A stretch of DNA of 64,000 nt. Source: Agrobacterium rubi TR3 = NBRC 13261 (GTDB taxonomy: Bacteria > Pseudomonadota > Alphaproteobacteria > Rhizobiales > Rhizobiaceae). Every line of letters starts with the position of its first letter. Position 1 is the stretch's first letter. Under the pieces are notes generated by a model. That model was not told the origin of the DNA. It ran no database searches and was given only the letters and a program-made list of their open reading frames with translations. This document shows positions 44,766 through 53,829 of this stretch, in pieces. The position numbers and the translations under genes are program-made. The stretch is from positions 62,001 through 126,000 of the forward strand of contig NZ_BBJU01000025.1 in the NCBI RefSeq assembly GCF_000739935.1, read 5' to 3'.

Positions 44766-46649
44766 TTAGCCCGCCATTGCCTCTTCATATTCGCTGGAAA
44801 GAGCCAGCCATTGCTCTTCGGCATCGACCAGTTTGCTGGCGGCTTCGCCGCGCTCCTTAACCTTCAGTGCGGCCTTGGCAGGTGCCTTTTCGTAAAGGGC
44901 AGGGTCGCCGAGTTCCTTATCAAGCGCCTGAATCAGTTTCTCAAGCTTTGCCGTCAAGGATTCGACTTCGTTGATCTTTTTGCGCAACGGGGCGAGCGAG
45001 GCGCGCTTTTCGGCATTCGCTTTGCGTTGATCCGCTTTCGAAGCGCCGTCGATTACGACTTCAATTTTTTCGTCTTTTTTTTTACCCGAGGAGACAATCA
45101 GGTCGCGATACTCATCCATATCGCCTTCGAAGGTCGTCACTGTGCCGTTGTTGACGAGCCAGAGGCGGTCGACTGTGGCTTCGATCAGGTGACGATCATG
45201 CGAAATCAGGATGACGGCGCCATTATAGTCGTTCAGCGCTTCGATCAGCGCGCGGCGGCTGTCGATGTCCAGATGGTTGGTCGGTTCGTCGAGGATGAGC
45301 AGGTTCGGCGCGTGGAACGCGGCGAGACCCATCAGCAGACGTGCTTTTTCGCCACCCGACAAATCCTTGGCGGGTGTGGCCATCTTTTCCGTCGCCAGAC
45401 CCATTTGCGCCACGCGGGCGCGGACCTTGGCTTCCGGTGCCTGCGGCATCAGCTTGCGCACATGCTCGACGGGGTTTTCTTCCGGCACGAGGTCGTCCAG
45501 CTGATGCTGCGCAAAGAAGCCGATCTTAAGCGATGGGGCTAGCCGCAGGTCGCCGCTGTCAGGCGCAAGGCGGCCCGAGATGAACTTGGCGAAGGTGGAC
45601 TTACCGTTACCGTTGGAGCCCAGCAGGGCAATGCGATCGTCATTGTCGATGCGAAGGTTGAGGCCCTTGAGAATCGGATTACCCGGCTCGTAACCAACCG
45701 CACCGCCATTGATGGCAACGATAGGCGAGGCAGGCTGCTTTTCCGGCTCCGGGAAGGTGATCGGCTGAACGTGATCTTCGATAACGGAAGACACCGTTCC
45801 CATGCGTTCCAACGCCTTCACACGGCTCTGCGCCTGCTTGGCCTTGGATGCCTTGGCCTTGAAGCGGTCGATGAAGCTTTGCAGATGCTTGCGGGCCGCA
45901 TCGTTCTTGACCTTGGCCTTGGTCTGCAACTCGTCGGCTTCGGCCTTCTGGCGCTCGAACTGGTCGTAACCGCCGCGATAGAAGGTCAGCTTCTTCTGGT
46001 CCAGATGCACGATGGCGTTGACGGCGTTATTCAACAGGTCGCGGTCATGGCTGATGATGATGACGGTGTAAGGGTAGCGGCGGATGTAATCTTCCAGCCA
46101 CAAGGTGCCTTCAAGATCGAGATAGTTGGTCGGTTCGTCTAGCAGCAGCAGGTCGGGCTCTGCAAACAGCACGGAGGCCAGTGCCACACGCATGCGCCAC
46201 CCGCCGGAGAAGGATGAGGCCGGGCGCAACTGCGCATCCTGATCGAAACCCAGACCGGCCAGAATGCTAGACGCACGGGCTTCGGCGGAATGGGCATCGA
46301 TATCGACGAGGCGCATCTGGATATCGGCGATGCGGCCCGGATCGGTTGCCGTTTCCGATTCCAGCATCAGGGCGGCACGTTCCTTGTCGGCGGCCAGCAC
46401 GATGTCGATCAGGCTTTCTTCCGTTGCCGGTGCTTCCTGCGCCACCTGTCCCAGGCGGGAATTCTTGGGGATAAATACCTCGCCGGTCTCGGCGCCTAAG
46501 TCACCAGTGATGATGCGAAACAGCGTGGACTTGCCTGCGCCATTGCGGCCAACGAGGCCAGCCTTCGTGCCCGCTGGAAGCGACACGCTGGCGTGATCAA
46601 GGAGGAGGCGCCCGGCAATACGGGCGGAAACGTCTGAAATGGTAATCAT
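44766..46649 (-). CDS. ABC-F family ATPase (YheS-like)
   Basis: A 627-residue soluble protein with two ABC domains and no membrane segments. Walker A motifs are GRNGAGKST and GSNGNGKST; signatures are FSGGWRMR and LSGGEKAR; Walker B boxes LLLDEPTNYLD and LILDEPTNHLD. The linker (about 240-310) is rich in Lys and Glu, and a C-terminal coiled coil follows. ABC-F proteins act at the ribosomal E site. Of the E. coli paralogues it most resembles YheS from memory. The ATG at 46649 begins MITISDVSARI; a longer frame to 46784 adds non-homologous residues. Confidence 0.93.
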   Translation of the reverse strand: MITISDVSARIAGRLLLDHASVSLPAGTKAGLVGRNGAGKSTLFRIITGDLGAETGEVFIPKNSRLGQVAQEAPATEESLIDIVLAADKERAALMLESETATDPGRIADIQMRLVDIDAHSAEARASSILAGLGFDQDAQLRPASSFSGGWRMRVALASVLFAEPDLLLLDEPTNYLDLEGTLWLEDYIRRYPYTVIIISHDRDLLNNAVNAIVHLDQKKLTFYRGGYDQFERQKAEADELQTKAKVKNDAARKHLQSFIDRFKAKASKAKQAQSRVKALERMGTVSSVIEDHVQPITFPEPEKQPASPIVAINGGAVGYEPGNPILKGLNLRIDNDDRIALLGSNGNGKSTFAKFISGRLAPDSGDLRLAPSLKIGFFAQHQLDDLVPEENPVEHVRKLMPQAPEAKVRARVAQMGLATEKMATPAKDLSGGEKARLLMGLAAFHAPNLLILDEPTNHLDIDSRRALIEALNDYNGAVILISHDRHLIEATVDRLWLVNNGTVTTFEGDMDEYRDLIVSSGKKKDEKIEVVIDGASKADQRKANAEKRASLAPLRKKINEVESLTAKLEKLIQALDKELGDPALYEKAPAKAALKVKERGEAASKLVDAEEQWLALSSEYEEAMAG

Positions 46650-46856
46650 GGCGCCGTTTTGGCCGAACTCATGTCTGAAGGCAAGAGCGCGAAAGCCACA
46701 GTTTCCAAGGTTTGTGCGCTGTTTACGCCAACTGAGGCTGAAGGTTGGACGCGCAGCCGGTCTACGATTAATACGTCCCATCAATTTTCATCATTTGATT
46801 ATGCCGGAATCGCCTGTTTGAATGCATCTCATCCAGATGCTTCGAAAGGACCGACC

Positions 46857-47549
46857 ATGACCTCCAGAACCCTCTATTCGCTTTGCGGCAGTGATGATGC
46901 CCGCCCGTTTTCGCCCCATTGCTGGAAGACGGTGCTGTCGCTGGCGCATAAGGGATTGGATTTCGAAGAGCGTCCTTTGGCGTTCACGGCCATTCCGGGC
47001 GTGGAGAACGGCTTTTCCAAAACCGTGCCGATCCTTCGCGATGGCGATCAACTGGTGAAAGACAGTTTCGACATCGCGCTGTATCTGGAAGATGCCTATC
47101 CGGACGCGCCGTCGCTGTTCAACGGCGAGGGCGGAAAGTCGCTCGCCCGCTTTGTCGAAAGCTGGTCGCAGACGACACTTCATCCCGCAATCGCCAAATT
47201 CGCAATTGTGGATATTCACGATACACTCGATGAGCCGGACAGGGTCTATTTCCGTAACAGTCGCACCAAGTTGTTTGGACGAACGATTGAGGAGGTAACA
47301 GCCAATCGTGACGCCGAGATCGCAGCCTTTCCGGCAAAGCTTGAGCCGATCCGTCGCATGCTGGGCTTTCAGCCCTTCATCGGCGGCGATAGCCCACTGT
47401 TTGCTGACTATATTGTTTTCGGCGCGCTGCAATGGGTACGGGTCATTTCCGGTGTCGACCTGTTTGCCCAAAACGATCCGGTGCGCGACTGGTTCGAGCG
47501 CTGCCTCGATCTGCATGGCGCACGCGGGCGAAGTGTGACAGCGGCGTGA
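46857..47549 (+). CDS. Glutathione S-transferase family protein
   Basis: A 230-residue protein. The N-terminal thioredoxin-like domain reads TLYSLCGSDDARPFSPHCWK and VPILRDGDQLVKDSFDIALYLEDAY, with the cis-Pro of VP and the glutathione-binding DS. The C-terminal helical domain contains PFIGGDSPLFADYIVFGALQW. It resembles beta-etherase-type GSTs. The ATG at 46857 has AAAGGA upstream and fits the fold; a frame open to 46659 is not used. Substrate unknown. It is divergent from the ABC-F gene. Confidence 0.88.
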   Translation: MTSRTLYSLCGSDDARPFSPHCWKTVLSLAHKGLDFEERPLAFTAIPGVENGFSKTVPILRDGDQLVKDSFDIALYLEDAYPDAPSLFNGEGGKSLARFVESWSQTTLHPAIAKFAIVDIHDTLDEPDRVYFRNSRTKLFGRTIEEVTANRDAEIAAFPAKLEPIRRMLGFQPFIGGDSPLFADYIVFGALQWVRVISGVDLFAQNDPVRDWFERCLDLHGARGRSVTAA

Positions 47550-47650
47550 AATGTGACAGCCTGTTGCGCAAATCCAGCCATCCCCCTTGTTTTCAGGTCT
47601 TCGGGCGGTTAAACACCGCCCACTTTCTTCAAGAATAAGGAAACGGACAC

Positions 47651-48073
47651 ATGGCGATTGAACGCACATTTTCGATGATCAAGCCGGACGCAACCAAGCG
47701 TAATCTCACAGGCGCGATCACCAAGGTATTTGAAGACAACGGCCTGCGCATCATCGCCTCCAAGCGCGTTTGGATGAGCAAGCGCGAAGCCGAAGGCTTC
47801 TACGCCGTTCACAAGGAACGTCCTTTCTTCGGCGAACTGGTAGACGGCATGACATCCGGCCCGACCATCGTTCAGGTTTTGGAAGGCGAAAACGCCATCC
47901 TCAAGAACCGCGAAATCATGGGCGCCACCAACCCAGCCAACGCTGACGAGGGCACGATCCGCAAGAGCTTTGCTCTGTCCATCGGCGAAAACTCCGTTCA
48001 CGGTTCGGATGCTCCTGAAACGGCAGCTCAGGAAATCGCTTACTGGTTCGCAGAAACCGAAATCGTCGGCTGA
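47651..48073 (+). CDS. ndk: Nucleoside diphosphate kinase
   Basis: Ndk balances nucleoside triphosphates by phosphate transfer through a phospho-histidine. The 140-residue protein starts [19 protein letters not shown]. The active-site region has NIRE-type sequence and [16 protein letters not shown] at the C-terminus, where His in SVHGSDAPE is the phosphorylated residue. A GGAAACGGAC ribosome site precedes it. A strong terminator follows 65 bases after the stop. Confidence 0.97.
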   Translation: MAIERTFSMIKPDATKRNLTGAITKVFEDNGLRIIASKRVWMSKREAEGFYAVHKERPFFGELVDGMTSGPTIVQVLEGENAILKNREIMGATNPANADEGTIRKSFALSIGENSVHGSDAPETAAQEIAYWFAETEIVG

Positions 48074-48138
48074 TTCAGTTTTTGAAGCGGCGGAATCGGT
48101 TTGTGAGGCCGCTGCCTTAAAGTGATGAAATGAATTGG

Positions 48139-48164
48139 AAAACGGGGCCGAGAGGCTCCGTTTT
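48139..48164 (+). terminator. Intrinsic terminator for ndk
   Basis: The 11-bp stem AAAACGGGGCC/GGCTCCGTTTT (48139-48149 with 48154-48164, one G-T pair) has a GAGA tetraloop and ends in TTTTTT. It is the clearest plus-strand terminator in this part. Confidence 0.92.
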
Positions 48165-48177
48165 TTGTGTGTGTTGT

Positions 48178-48357
48178 GCCGTGTGGCTGCCCCCCTCTGG
48201 CCTGCCGGCCATCTCCCCCACAGGTGGGGTGATCGACTCGTGGCAACCCCCTCGATCACTTCTGACGGTTTATATTGAGGCAACGCCAGCGCGCCCAGCC
48301 AATCTCCCTCCTTGTGGGGGAGATGGCCGGCAGATCAGAGGGGGTGAGCCACACGGC
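48178..48357. repeat. Large inverted repeat element after ndk
   Basis: Arms of about 50 bases at 48178-48228 and 48307-48357 are near-perfect reverse complements, sharing GCCGTGTGGCT, CCCCCTCTG and CTGCCGGCCATCTCCCCCAC. They are separated by about 78 bases without a reading frame. It looks like a rhizobial intergenic mosaic or MITE-like palindrome. It lies between the ndk terminator and the convergent lipoprotein gene. No target-site duplication is evident. Confidence 0.75.
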
Positions 48358-48371
48358 AAAACGCTAAAGAG

Positions 48372-48875
48372 TTAGCGAGCAGGACACCCCGCAAGAGACC
48401 TCATATCCATACTCCCATCCGCCCTAAACACCTCCGGGTTTGGCGTATAAAGCGGTCCCACGACCAACGGCTTTGCTGGTAGCATCGACTGATCCGTGTC
48501 CGATATGATGCTTGTGTCTATCGTCTGCATCACATGCTCGTCCGGCGCTTTCACCTGGATCGTGACTTTATACGGGCGGCCTTCTTTCACGCACTCCACC
48601 GGCGGACTTTGCAACGTGATTTTCGGGCTTTCGGGAAACAGCCGTTCCGTCACGGTAAGCGCATCTCCGCCACGCGGATTTTCGAAGCTGGCTTCGATGG
48701 TGCTGCCATCTCTGATCGGCGCTGTGGGTTGCAGGGTGATGAGATAGGTTGCCGCTGCCACGCGATAATTGAAAACGAACATGCGGCCGGACACGCTGAC
48801 GATTTCTCTTTGCTCGTCTCGCTGACAGGCGGTTAGGAGGAAGGACGCAGCGATGAGAATGGCAACCGTCTTCAC
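48372..48875 (-). CDS. Small lipoprotein of unknown function
   Basis: The 167-residue product has a lipoprotein signal peptide, MKTVAILIAASFLLTACQRD, with the lipobox LTAC and Cys at position 17. The rest is beta-rich with one Cys pair (VECVKEG and the C-terminal GCPAR). I do not recognise the family. The start is GTG at 48875 with AGGAGA eight bases upstream, overlapping the stop of the CGNR regulator by four bases (GTGA); a longer frame reaching 49031 lies inside that gene. The coupling suggests it acts with, or is controlled by, that regulator. Confidence 0.8.
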   Translation of the reverse strand: MKTVAILIAASFLLTACQRDEQREIVSVSGRMFVFNYRVAAATYLITLQPTAPIRDGSTIEASFENPRGGDALTVTERLFPESPKITLQSPPVECVKEGRPYKVTIQVKAPDEHVMQTIDTSIISDTDQSMLPAKPLVVGPLYTPNPEVFRADGSMDMRSLAGCPAR

Positions 48876-49423
48876 GATGCAATCTCCTTTTTGCGCCGGT
48901 AGTGCTTGGCCGCTTTCTGGCGATTGCCGCACACGGCCATATCGCACCAGATGCGGCTGCGGTTCTTGCTGCGGTCTATGAACAGCCAGCCACAATGGCC
49001 GCAGATCCGTAAGCGTGTACGATCGGGGCATGCCATGAGGCTCAACACCGAACGGGCAGTTGCAGCCTCAAGGCTGTGTTTGGCAGGTACGTTTTTGAGT
49101 GCAGCCGCACAGGCGTCGAGAAGCCTGGCCAATAGGTCATTTTCGTCCTGTCCGGTCTCGATCAACTGGCGGAAATACCGGTCGGTCGCTTCGCGTAGTT
49201 CGATCAGGTGACCCAGGTTTTCAGGAGATGGCGGCGAAAGAAGAGAAAATCTGTCGCACTCAGCCGAAAGGCGGGTCGCCGCGTCGCAAAAACTGTCCAG
49301 CTGTTCCGGTACAGCAAATCGATCCACGGATTTCTCGTGGTCGAAGCGCAGAATGACGCTGTTGGCGACATCCAGCGCCAAGGCACCTCCGACGAAACGA
49401 TGTGGTGTCCAGCTAAAAACCAT
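48872..49423 (-). CDS. CGNR zinc-finger / ABATE-domain regulator
   Basis: The 183-residue protein has an N-terminal ABATE domain (RFVGGALALDVANSVIL, ELREATDRYFRQLI). The C-terminal zinc finger reads RICGHCGWLFIDRSKNRSRIWC and AVCGNRQKAAKHY, the CGNR signature with four Cys. The family is thought to consist of DNA-binding regulators. It is divergent from a LivH-like permease across 62 bases that contain a 32-bp dyad, a natural candidate for its operator. A lipoprotein gene follows by overlap. Confidence 0.88.
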   Translation of the reverse strand: MVFSWTPHRFVGGALALDVANSVILRFDHEKSVDRFAVPEQLDSFCDAATRLSAECDRFSLLSPPSPENLGHLIELREATDRYFRQLIETGQDENDLLARLLDACAAALKNVPAKHSLEAATARSVLSLMACPDRTRLRICGHCGWLFIDRSKNRSRIWCDMAVCGNRQKAAKHYRRKKEIAS

Positions 49424-49431
49424 GCTGCGAT

Positions 49432-49463
49432 TATAACTATCAAAATCAATTTTACCAGTTATA
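49432..49463. promoter_or_regulatory. 32-bp dyad, candidate operator between CGNR regulator and LivH-like permease
   Basis: TATAACT at 49432-49438 pairs with AGTTATA at 49457-49463, and AAAAT at 49442-49446 with ATTTT at 49449-49453, all about the same centre (49447.5). Twelve of 16 base pairs are symmetric. It is AT-rich, fills the middle of a 62-base divergent gap, and overlaps any promoter there. Binding by the adjacent regulator is inferred. Confidence 0.6.
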
Positions 49464-49485
49464 TTAAGGCGGGAGAGCGGTGGGC

Positions 49486-50382
49486 ATGGCTTACTTTCTG
49501 CAACAGTTTTTGAACGCGGTTCCGATAGCGACGCTTTATGCGGCTCTGGCCTTCGGGTACGCCATCGCCTTCTCCATCACCAAGCGGGCCGACATTACCT
49601 ACGGAGCTATCTTCGCCTTCGCCGGTCTCACATGCCTGTTATTTGCCGATTTTGGCTGGAACCAGCTTTGGCTCATTCTGCCTGCGACTTTGGCGCTCGG
49701 GGCGGCGGCTGGCATTTTCGGTGGGCTTTGGGCCGGGGTCTTTATCGGACGGGCCGTTATGCGCCCGCTTGCCAGCGCCTCGCCCAATGCTGTGACGGTC
49801 GCTGCCATTGGTGCGCTGATTGCGCTGATGGAAAGCGCACGGCTTGCCGCAAATACACGCTCCCTGTGGCTACCGCCCTTTTTGCACGATCCGATTTACG
49901 TTTGGCGAAGCGCGGATTTCATCGTTACCACGACGCCGATGCAGCTCATCAATTCGGCGGTTTTTCTGATGATGGTCGCTGGCGGATATATGGTCCTGCA
50001 AAAATCCAACGCAGGGCGGTACTGGAAGGCTGTGTCGGAAGACGCTTCCGCTGCGTCACTTCTCGGCATCAATGCGGGACGTGTGTTTCTGGTGTCCTAT
50101 TGCGCAGCAGCGCTCTTCGCATCCATCTGCGGTGTGCTGGCTACCTTTTATTACGGCAATATGGATTTTGGCGCCGGGCTGGTTTTTGGCCTGAAAGTGG
50201 TGCTGATTTCGGCTGCGGGCGGCTATACCAGTCCGCTCAAATGCGCAGCCGGGGCCGCCGCCATTGGTTTTGCCGAGACATTTTGGGCCGCTTACGGCCC
50301 TGTCGCATGGCGGGATGCGGCTGTGCTTGCGCTGTTGGTTCTGTGGCTGATTATTACGCGAAGCGAGCGTGAAGCCCCTTAA
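49486..50382 (+). CDS. Orphan LivH-like ABC transporter permease
   Basis: A 298-residue protein with about eight membrane segments. The pattern is typical of branched-chain amino acid permease LivH: LNAVPIATLYAALAFGYAIAF, ITYGAIFAFAGLTCLL, the EAA-like loop SEDASAASLLGINAGRVFLVSY, and FGLKVVLISAAGGYTSPL. No LivM, ATPase or binding protein lies nearby, so it either works with remote partners or has another role. ATG at 49486 is preferred over GTG six bases earlier. It overlaps the moaE stop region convergently by four bases. Confidence 0.85.
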   Translation: MAYFLQQFLNAVPIATLYAALAFGYAIAFSITKRADITYGAIFAFAGLTCLLFADFGWNQLWLILPATLALGAAAGIFGGLWAGVFIGRAVMRPLASASPNAVTVAAIGALIALMESARLAANTRSLWLPPFLHDPIYVWRSADFIVTTTPMQLINSAVFLMMVAGGYMVLQKSNAGRYWKAVSEDASAASLLGINAGRVFLVSYCAAALFASICGVLATFYYGNMDFGAGLVFGLKVVLISAAGGYTSPLKCAAGAAAIGFAETFWAAYGPVAWRDAAVLALLVLWLIITRSEREAP

Positions 50383-50840
50383 AGCCACTTATCCTTAGCC
50401 GTATCATCGGCATCCTTGGCCGATATCCATTCTCCAGCCGTGCCGTCTTTGCCATGCTCTTTCTTCCAGAAGGGCGCGGCGGTCTTCAGATAATCCATCA
50501 CGAAGTTTGCGCCGTCGAAAGCAGCCTGCCGGTGGCGGGAAGCGGCGATGACGAGGACGATGGTGTCGCCGGTTGCGATCTTTCCGTAGCGGTGGATGGC
50601 AGTGAGGCCGAGGAGTTGGAAACGGTCGATGGCGAGCTTGGCGATGCGCAGCATTTCTGCTTCCGCCATACCGGGATAGTGTTCCAGCTCGAGAGCGGAC
50701 AATGTGCCGCCGTCGTCGCGGCAAAGGCCGGTAAAAGTGACGACAGCGCCGATGGTCTTATCCGTGCTCGTCAGCAGCCGCGTCTCAGTCGCTGCGTCGA
50801 AATCCTGCGCCTGCACGCGGATGGTCGGCTCGATGCCCAT
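50379..50840 (-). CDS. moaE: Molybdopterin synthase catalytic subunit
   Basis: MoaE with MoaD converts precursor Z to molybdopterin. The 153-residue protein shows GAVVTFTGLCRDD near residue 32, LELEHYPGMAEAEM, HRYGKIATGDTIVLV, and the Lys-bearing PFWKKE, matching the family. It directly follows moaD (3-base gap) and pgsA. A molybdopterin oxidoreductase lies 9 kb away, one possible user of the cofactor. Confidence 0.95.
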   Translation of the reverse strand: MGIEPTIRVQAQDFDAATETRLLTSTDKTIGAVVTFTGLCRDDGGTLSALELEHYPGMAEAEMLRIAKLAIDRFQLLGLTAIHRYGKIATGDTIVLVIAASRHRQAAFDGANFVMDYLKTAAPFWKKEHGKDGTAGEWISAKDADDTAKDKWL

Positions 50841-50843
50841 GGC

Positions 50844-51101
50844 TCAGCCGCCGGTCATCGGCGGGAAAATACCGATTTCGCGAGCGCCGACAATGCTTTC
50901 ATCGTGATCGATATGTTCCTGATTGACGGCGACGCGGATCACATCGGGAAACGCGAATGCCGCTTCATATTCTTCGCCAAGCGTCGTCAGATGCGCAATC
51001 AGCTGGCGCGCGGTCGTAACCTCTGCGGGCAGATTGAGGTCGTCTTCGGACCGGCCGATCCGCTCGCGCACCCAGGCGAAATAGACGATATTGACCATCA
51101 T
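50844..51101 (-). CDS. moaD: Molybdopterin synthase sulfur carrier subunit
   Basis: An 85-residue ubiquitin-fold protein (MVNIVYFAWVRERIG...) ending FPPMTGG. The C-terminal Gly-Gly is the thiocarboxylate site that donates sulfur to precursor Z. The ATG overlaps the pgsA stop by four bases, so pgsA-moaD-moaE are translationally coupled, an order common in Rhizobiales. Confidence 0.95.
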   Translation of the reverse strand: MMVNIVYFAWVRERIGRSEDDLNLPAEVTTARQLIAHLTTLGEEYEAAFAFPDVIRVAVNQEHIDHDESIVGAREIGIFPPMTGG

Positions 51102-51685
51102 TCCTCATCCACGATATGCTTGAGGCCCGCTTTGAAATAATCATAACCGGTGTAGATGGTGAGCGCGGCTGCAATCCAGAGCAGGCCGATACCCATTTCG
51201 GTCGTATAGGGAATGACCTTATCGCCAGCCGGACCGGCGAGAAGAAAAGCGATGGCGACCATCTGGATTGTGGTTTTCCATTTGGCGATCTGCGTGACCG
51301 GCACCGAGACCTTCAACGCGGCCAGATATTCGCGCAGACCGGACACCAGAATTTCACGGCACAGAATCGTGATTGCGGCCCACAGAGACCACCCGGCAAT
51401 CGTGCCGTCTGCGGCCAGTAGCAGCAGGATCGAGGCGATCAGCAGCTTGTCGGCGATGGGGTCCAGCATGCGGCCAATATTGGACGTCTGGTTCCAGATG
51501 CGGGCGAGATAACCATCGAGAAAATCGGTGATGGAGGCGACGACGAACAGCCAGAGGGCCGTCCAGCGCGCGAAATCCGAACTTTCGAGCTTCCCTTCGA
51601 TGTAGAAGCACAAAACGATGACCGGTACCGCCAGAATGCGGGCGTAGGTCAGAAGATTCGGGATATTGTAGGTGCGCGAAGCCAT
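51098..51685 (-). CDS. pgsA: CDP-diacylglycerol--glycerol-3-phosphate 3-phosphatidyltransferase
   Basis: PgsA makes phosphatidylglycerol phosphate in the inner membrane. The 195-residue protein has about five membrane segments and the CDP-alcohol phosphotransferase motif DFLDGYLAR-x8-GRMLDPIADK with its three key Asp residues. The start at 51685 (MASRTYNIPNLLTYARI) is the family N-terminus; the frame continues 60 bases upstream without good character. It lies between uvrC and moaD. Confidence 0.95.
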   Translation of the reverse strand: MASRTYNIPNLLTYARILAVPVIVLCFYIEGKLESSDFARWTALWLFVVASITDFLDGYLARIWNQTSNIGRMLDPIADKLLIASILLLLAADGTIAGWSLWAAITILCREILVSGLREYLAALKVSVPVTQIAKWKTTIQMVAIAFLLAGPAGDKVIPYTTEMGIGLLWIAAALTIYTGYDYFKAGLKHIVDEE

Positions 51686-51786
51686 TGGGAACCTGTCATT
51701 CGATGTCAAAGCGTTGTGGCAGCCCTTGGACGCAAGCGTCAACACCCTATTATGTTTTTTTGCGGGTGCTGCGCGAAAGCAATGTG

Positions 51787-53829
51787 TCAGTCTTTGCCGC
51801 TCTCGTGGAAGTGATTGTAAACCTGTTTGGCCACGGCCTCGGAAATACCACCGACCGCCATCAGGTCACTCAGCGCCGCGCGCGATACGGCTTTTGCGGT
51901 GCCGAAATGCTGCAGCAACGCCCGCTTGCGGCCGGGACCGATGCCGCTGATTTCATCCAGCGGGTTCTTGATCAACTCCTTCTTGCGGCGAGCACGGTGT
52001 GAGCCGATGGCGAAGCGGTGGGCCTCATCCCGCAGACGCTGCACGAAATACAGAACGGGATCACGCGGCGGCAGCGAAAAATCACTGCGGCTATCGGTAA
52101 AGAAGCGTTCGCGACCGGCATCTCGGTCAACACCCTTCGCCACGCCGATGGCCGTCACGCAGTCACGAATGCCGAGTTCGTCCAGAATGGCGCGCACTGC
52201 CGTCATCTGTCCCTGACCACCGTCGATAAGGATCACGTCCGGCCATGAGGGGAACGGGATGTCGGCGGCGTCTTCGGGTGACACCGCTTGGCTGCGGTCC
52301 GGTCTGCCATCTTCCTTCAGCAGGCGCGAAAATCGGCGGGTCATCACTTCCCGCATCATGCCGAAGTCATCACCGGGAGTGATCTCGGTCGATTTGATGT
52401 TGAACTTGCGGTAATGGCTCTTGGTAAAACCATCCGGCCCGGCGACCACCATGCCGCCAACGGCATTGGTGCCCATCATGTGCGAGTTGTCGTACACTTC
52501 GATCCGGCGCGGCACGTAGGGCAGGGCGAAGGTCTCGGCAAAACCCTTCAGCAGTCTGGCCTGTGACGATGTTTCGGCGAGCTTGCGGCCATGCGCCTCA
52601 CGCGCATTGCCAAGCACGTGGTCGACAACATCTTTCTTCTCTCCGCGCTGCGGCACAGAGACGCTGACCTTGTGGTTTGCCTTTTCTGAGAGAGCGGCGG
52701 CGAGAAGTTCCTGCTCGTCCACCACTTCCGACAGCAGGATTTGCTTCGGCACGGGCTTGTCGTCGTAAAACTGCGCGAGAAAGGCCGTGAGGATTTCAGA
52801 GCCGGGAAGCGATGGATCAGCCTTGGGGAAATAGGCCCGGTTGCCCCAGTTCTGCCCGGTGCGGAAAAAGAACACCTGGATACAGGAGATGCCACCTTCA
52901 TGGTGAATGGCGAAAACGTCAGCCTCTTCGATGCCGGCGGGGTTGATGCCCTGATGGCTTTGCACATGCGACAGGGCCGCCAGCCGGTCACGATAGACGG
53001 CTGCCCGCTCGAAATCCAAGTCGTCGGACGCTTCGTTCATTTGGGACGCAATCGTCGCCTTCACGCTCTGGCTTTTGCCGGACAGAAAGTCCTTGGCCTC
53101 CTTGACCAGTTCTGCATAGCCCTCGTCACTCACTTCGTGGGTGCAGGGGGCGGAACAGCGCTTGATCTGGTGAAGAAGACAGGGCCGAGTGCGGCTTTCG
53201 AACACGCTGTCTGTACAGGTGCGAATAAGGAAGGCGCGTTGCAGCGAATTGATTGTGCGACCAACGGCACCGGCGGAGGCGAAGGGTCCGAAATAATCAC
53301 CCTTGCGAGCACGGGCGCCACGATGCTTGAAAATGGCGGGCGCGCGGTTGTCTGAGGTGATCAGGATATAGGGGAAGGATTTGTCGTCACGAAGCAGAAC
53401 GTTAAAGCGCGGACGCAAGCGCTTGATCAGATTCGCTTCCAGCAACAGCGCTTCGATCTCCGTACGCGTCGTCACGAATTCCATATGCGTCGTCAACCGC
53501 ACCATCTGGCCAATGCGGTTGGAATGGAAACGTCCCTGAGCATAGTTGCCGACGCGCTTCTTCAGCGAGCGCGCCTTGCCCACATACATCACGTCGCCCG
53601 CCTCGTTGAACATGCGATAGACGCCGGGGCTGTTGGGCAGATGTTTGACGAACTCCGCGATCAGATCCATGCCCTTGAGGCCGGATTCGTTCTGCCAGCC
53701 CGCATTCCAGTCCACGGGCACGACAACGCCATCCGCCGCCACGACAGAAGTGGTGGAGGTTACGTCGTCATCGTCATCGTCGTTATCATCGAAGAGAATA
53801 CCGCCGTCTGGCAGCTTCTTTCCGTTCAT
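51787..53829 (-). CDS. uvrC: Excinuclease ABC subunit C
   Basis: UvrC makes both incisions in nucleotide excision repair. The 680-residue protein has an N-terminal acidic extension of about 60 residues rich in Asp, which is unusual. It then has the GIY-YIG nuclease ([20 protein letters not shown]), a Cys cluster around [13 protein letters not shown], a UVR segment, the RNase H-like second nuclease ([25 protein letters not shown]) and two helix-hairpin-helix motifs at the end ([15 protein letters not shown]). It overlaps the upstream SDR gene by four bases. Confidence 0.97.
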   Translation of the reverse strand: MNGKKLPDGGILFDDNDDDDDDVTSTTSVVAADGVVVPVDWNAGWQNESGLKGMDLIAEFVKHLPNSPGVYRMFNEAGDVMYVGKARSLKKRVGNYAQGRFHSNRIGQMVRLTTHMEFVTTRTEIEALLLEANLIKRLRPRFNVLLRDDKSFPYILITSDNRAPAIFKHRGARARKGDYFGPFASAGAVGRTINSLQRAFLIRTCTDSVFESRTRPCLLHQIKRCSAPCTHEVSDEGYAELVKEAKDFLSGKSQSVKATIASQMNEASDDLDFERAAVYRDRLAALSHVQSHQGINPAGIEEADVFAIHHEGGISCIQVFFFRTGQNWGNRAYFPKADPSLPGSEILTAFLAQFYDDKPVPKQILLSEVVDEQELLAAALSEKANHKVSVSVPQRGEKKDVVDHVLGNAREAHGRKLAETSSQARLLKGFAETFALPYVPRRIEVYDNSHMMGTNAVGGMVVAGPDGFTKSHYRKFNIKSTEITPGDDFGMMREVMTRRFSRLLKEDGRPDRSQAVSPEDAADIPFPSWPDVILIDGGQGQMTAVRAILDELGIRDCVTAIGVAKGVDRDAGRERFFTDSRSDFSLPPRDPVLYFVQRLRDEAHRFAIGSHRARRKKELIKNPLDEISGIGPGRKRALLQHFGTAKAVSRAALSDLMAVGGISEAVAKQVYNHFHESGKD

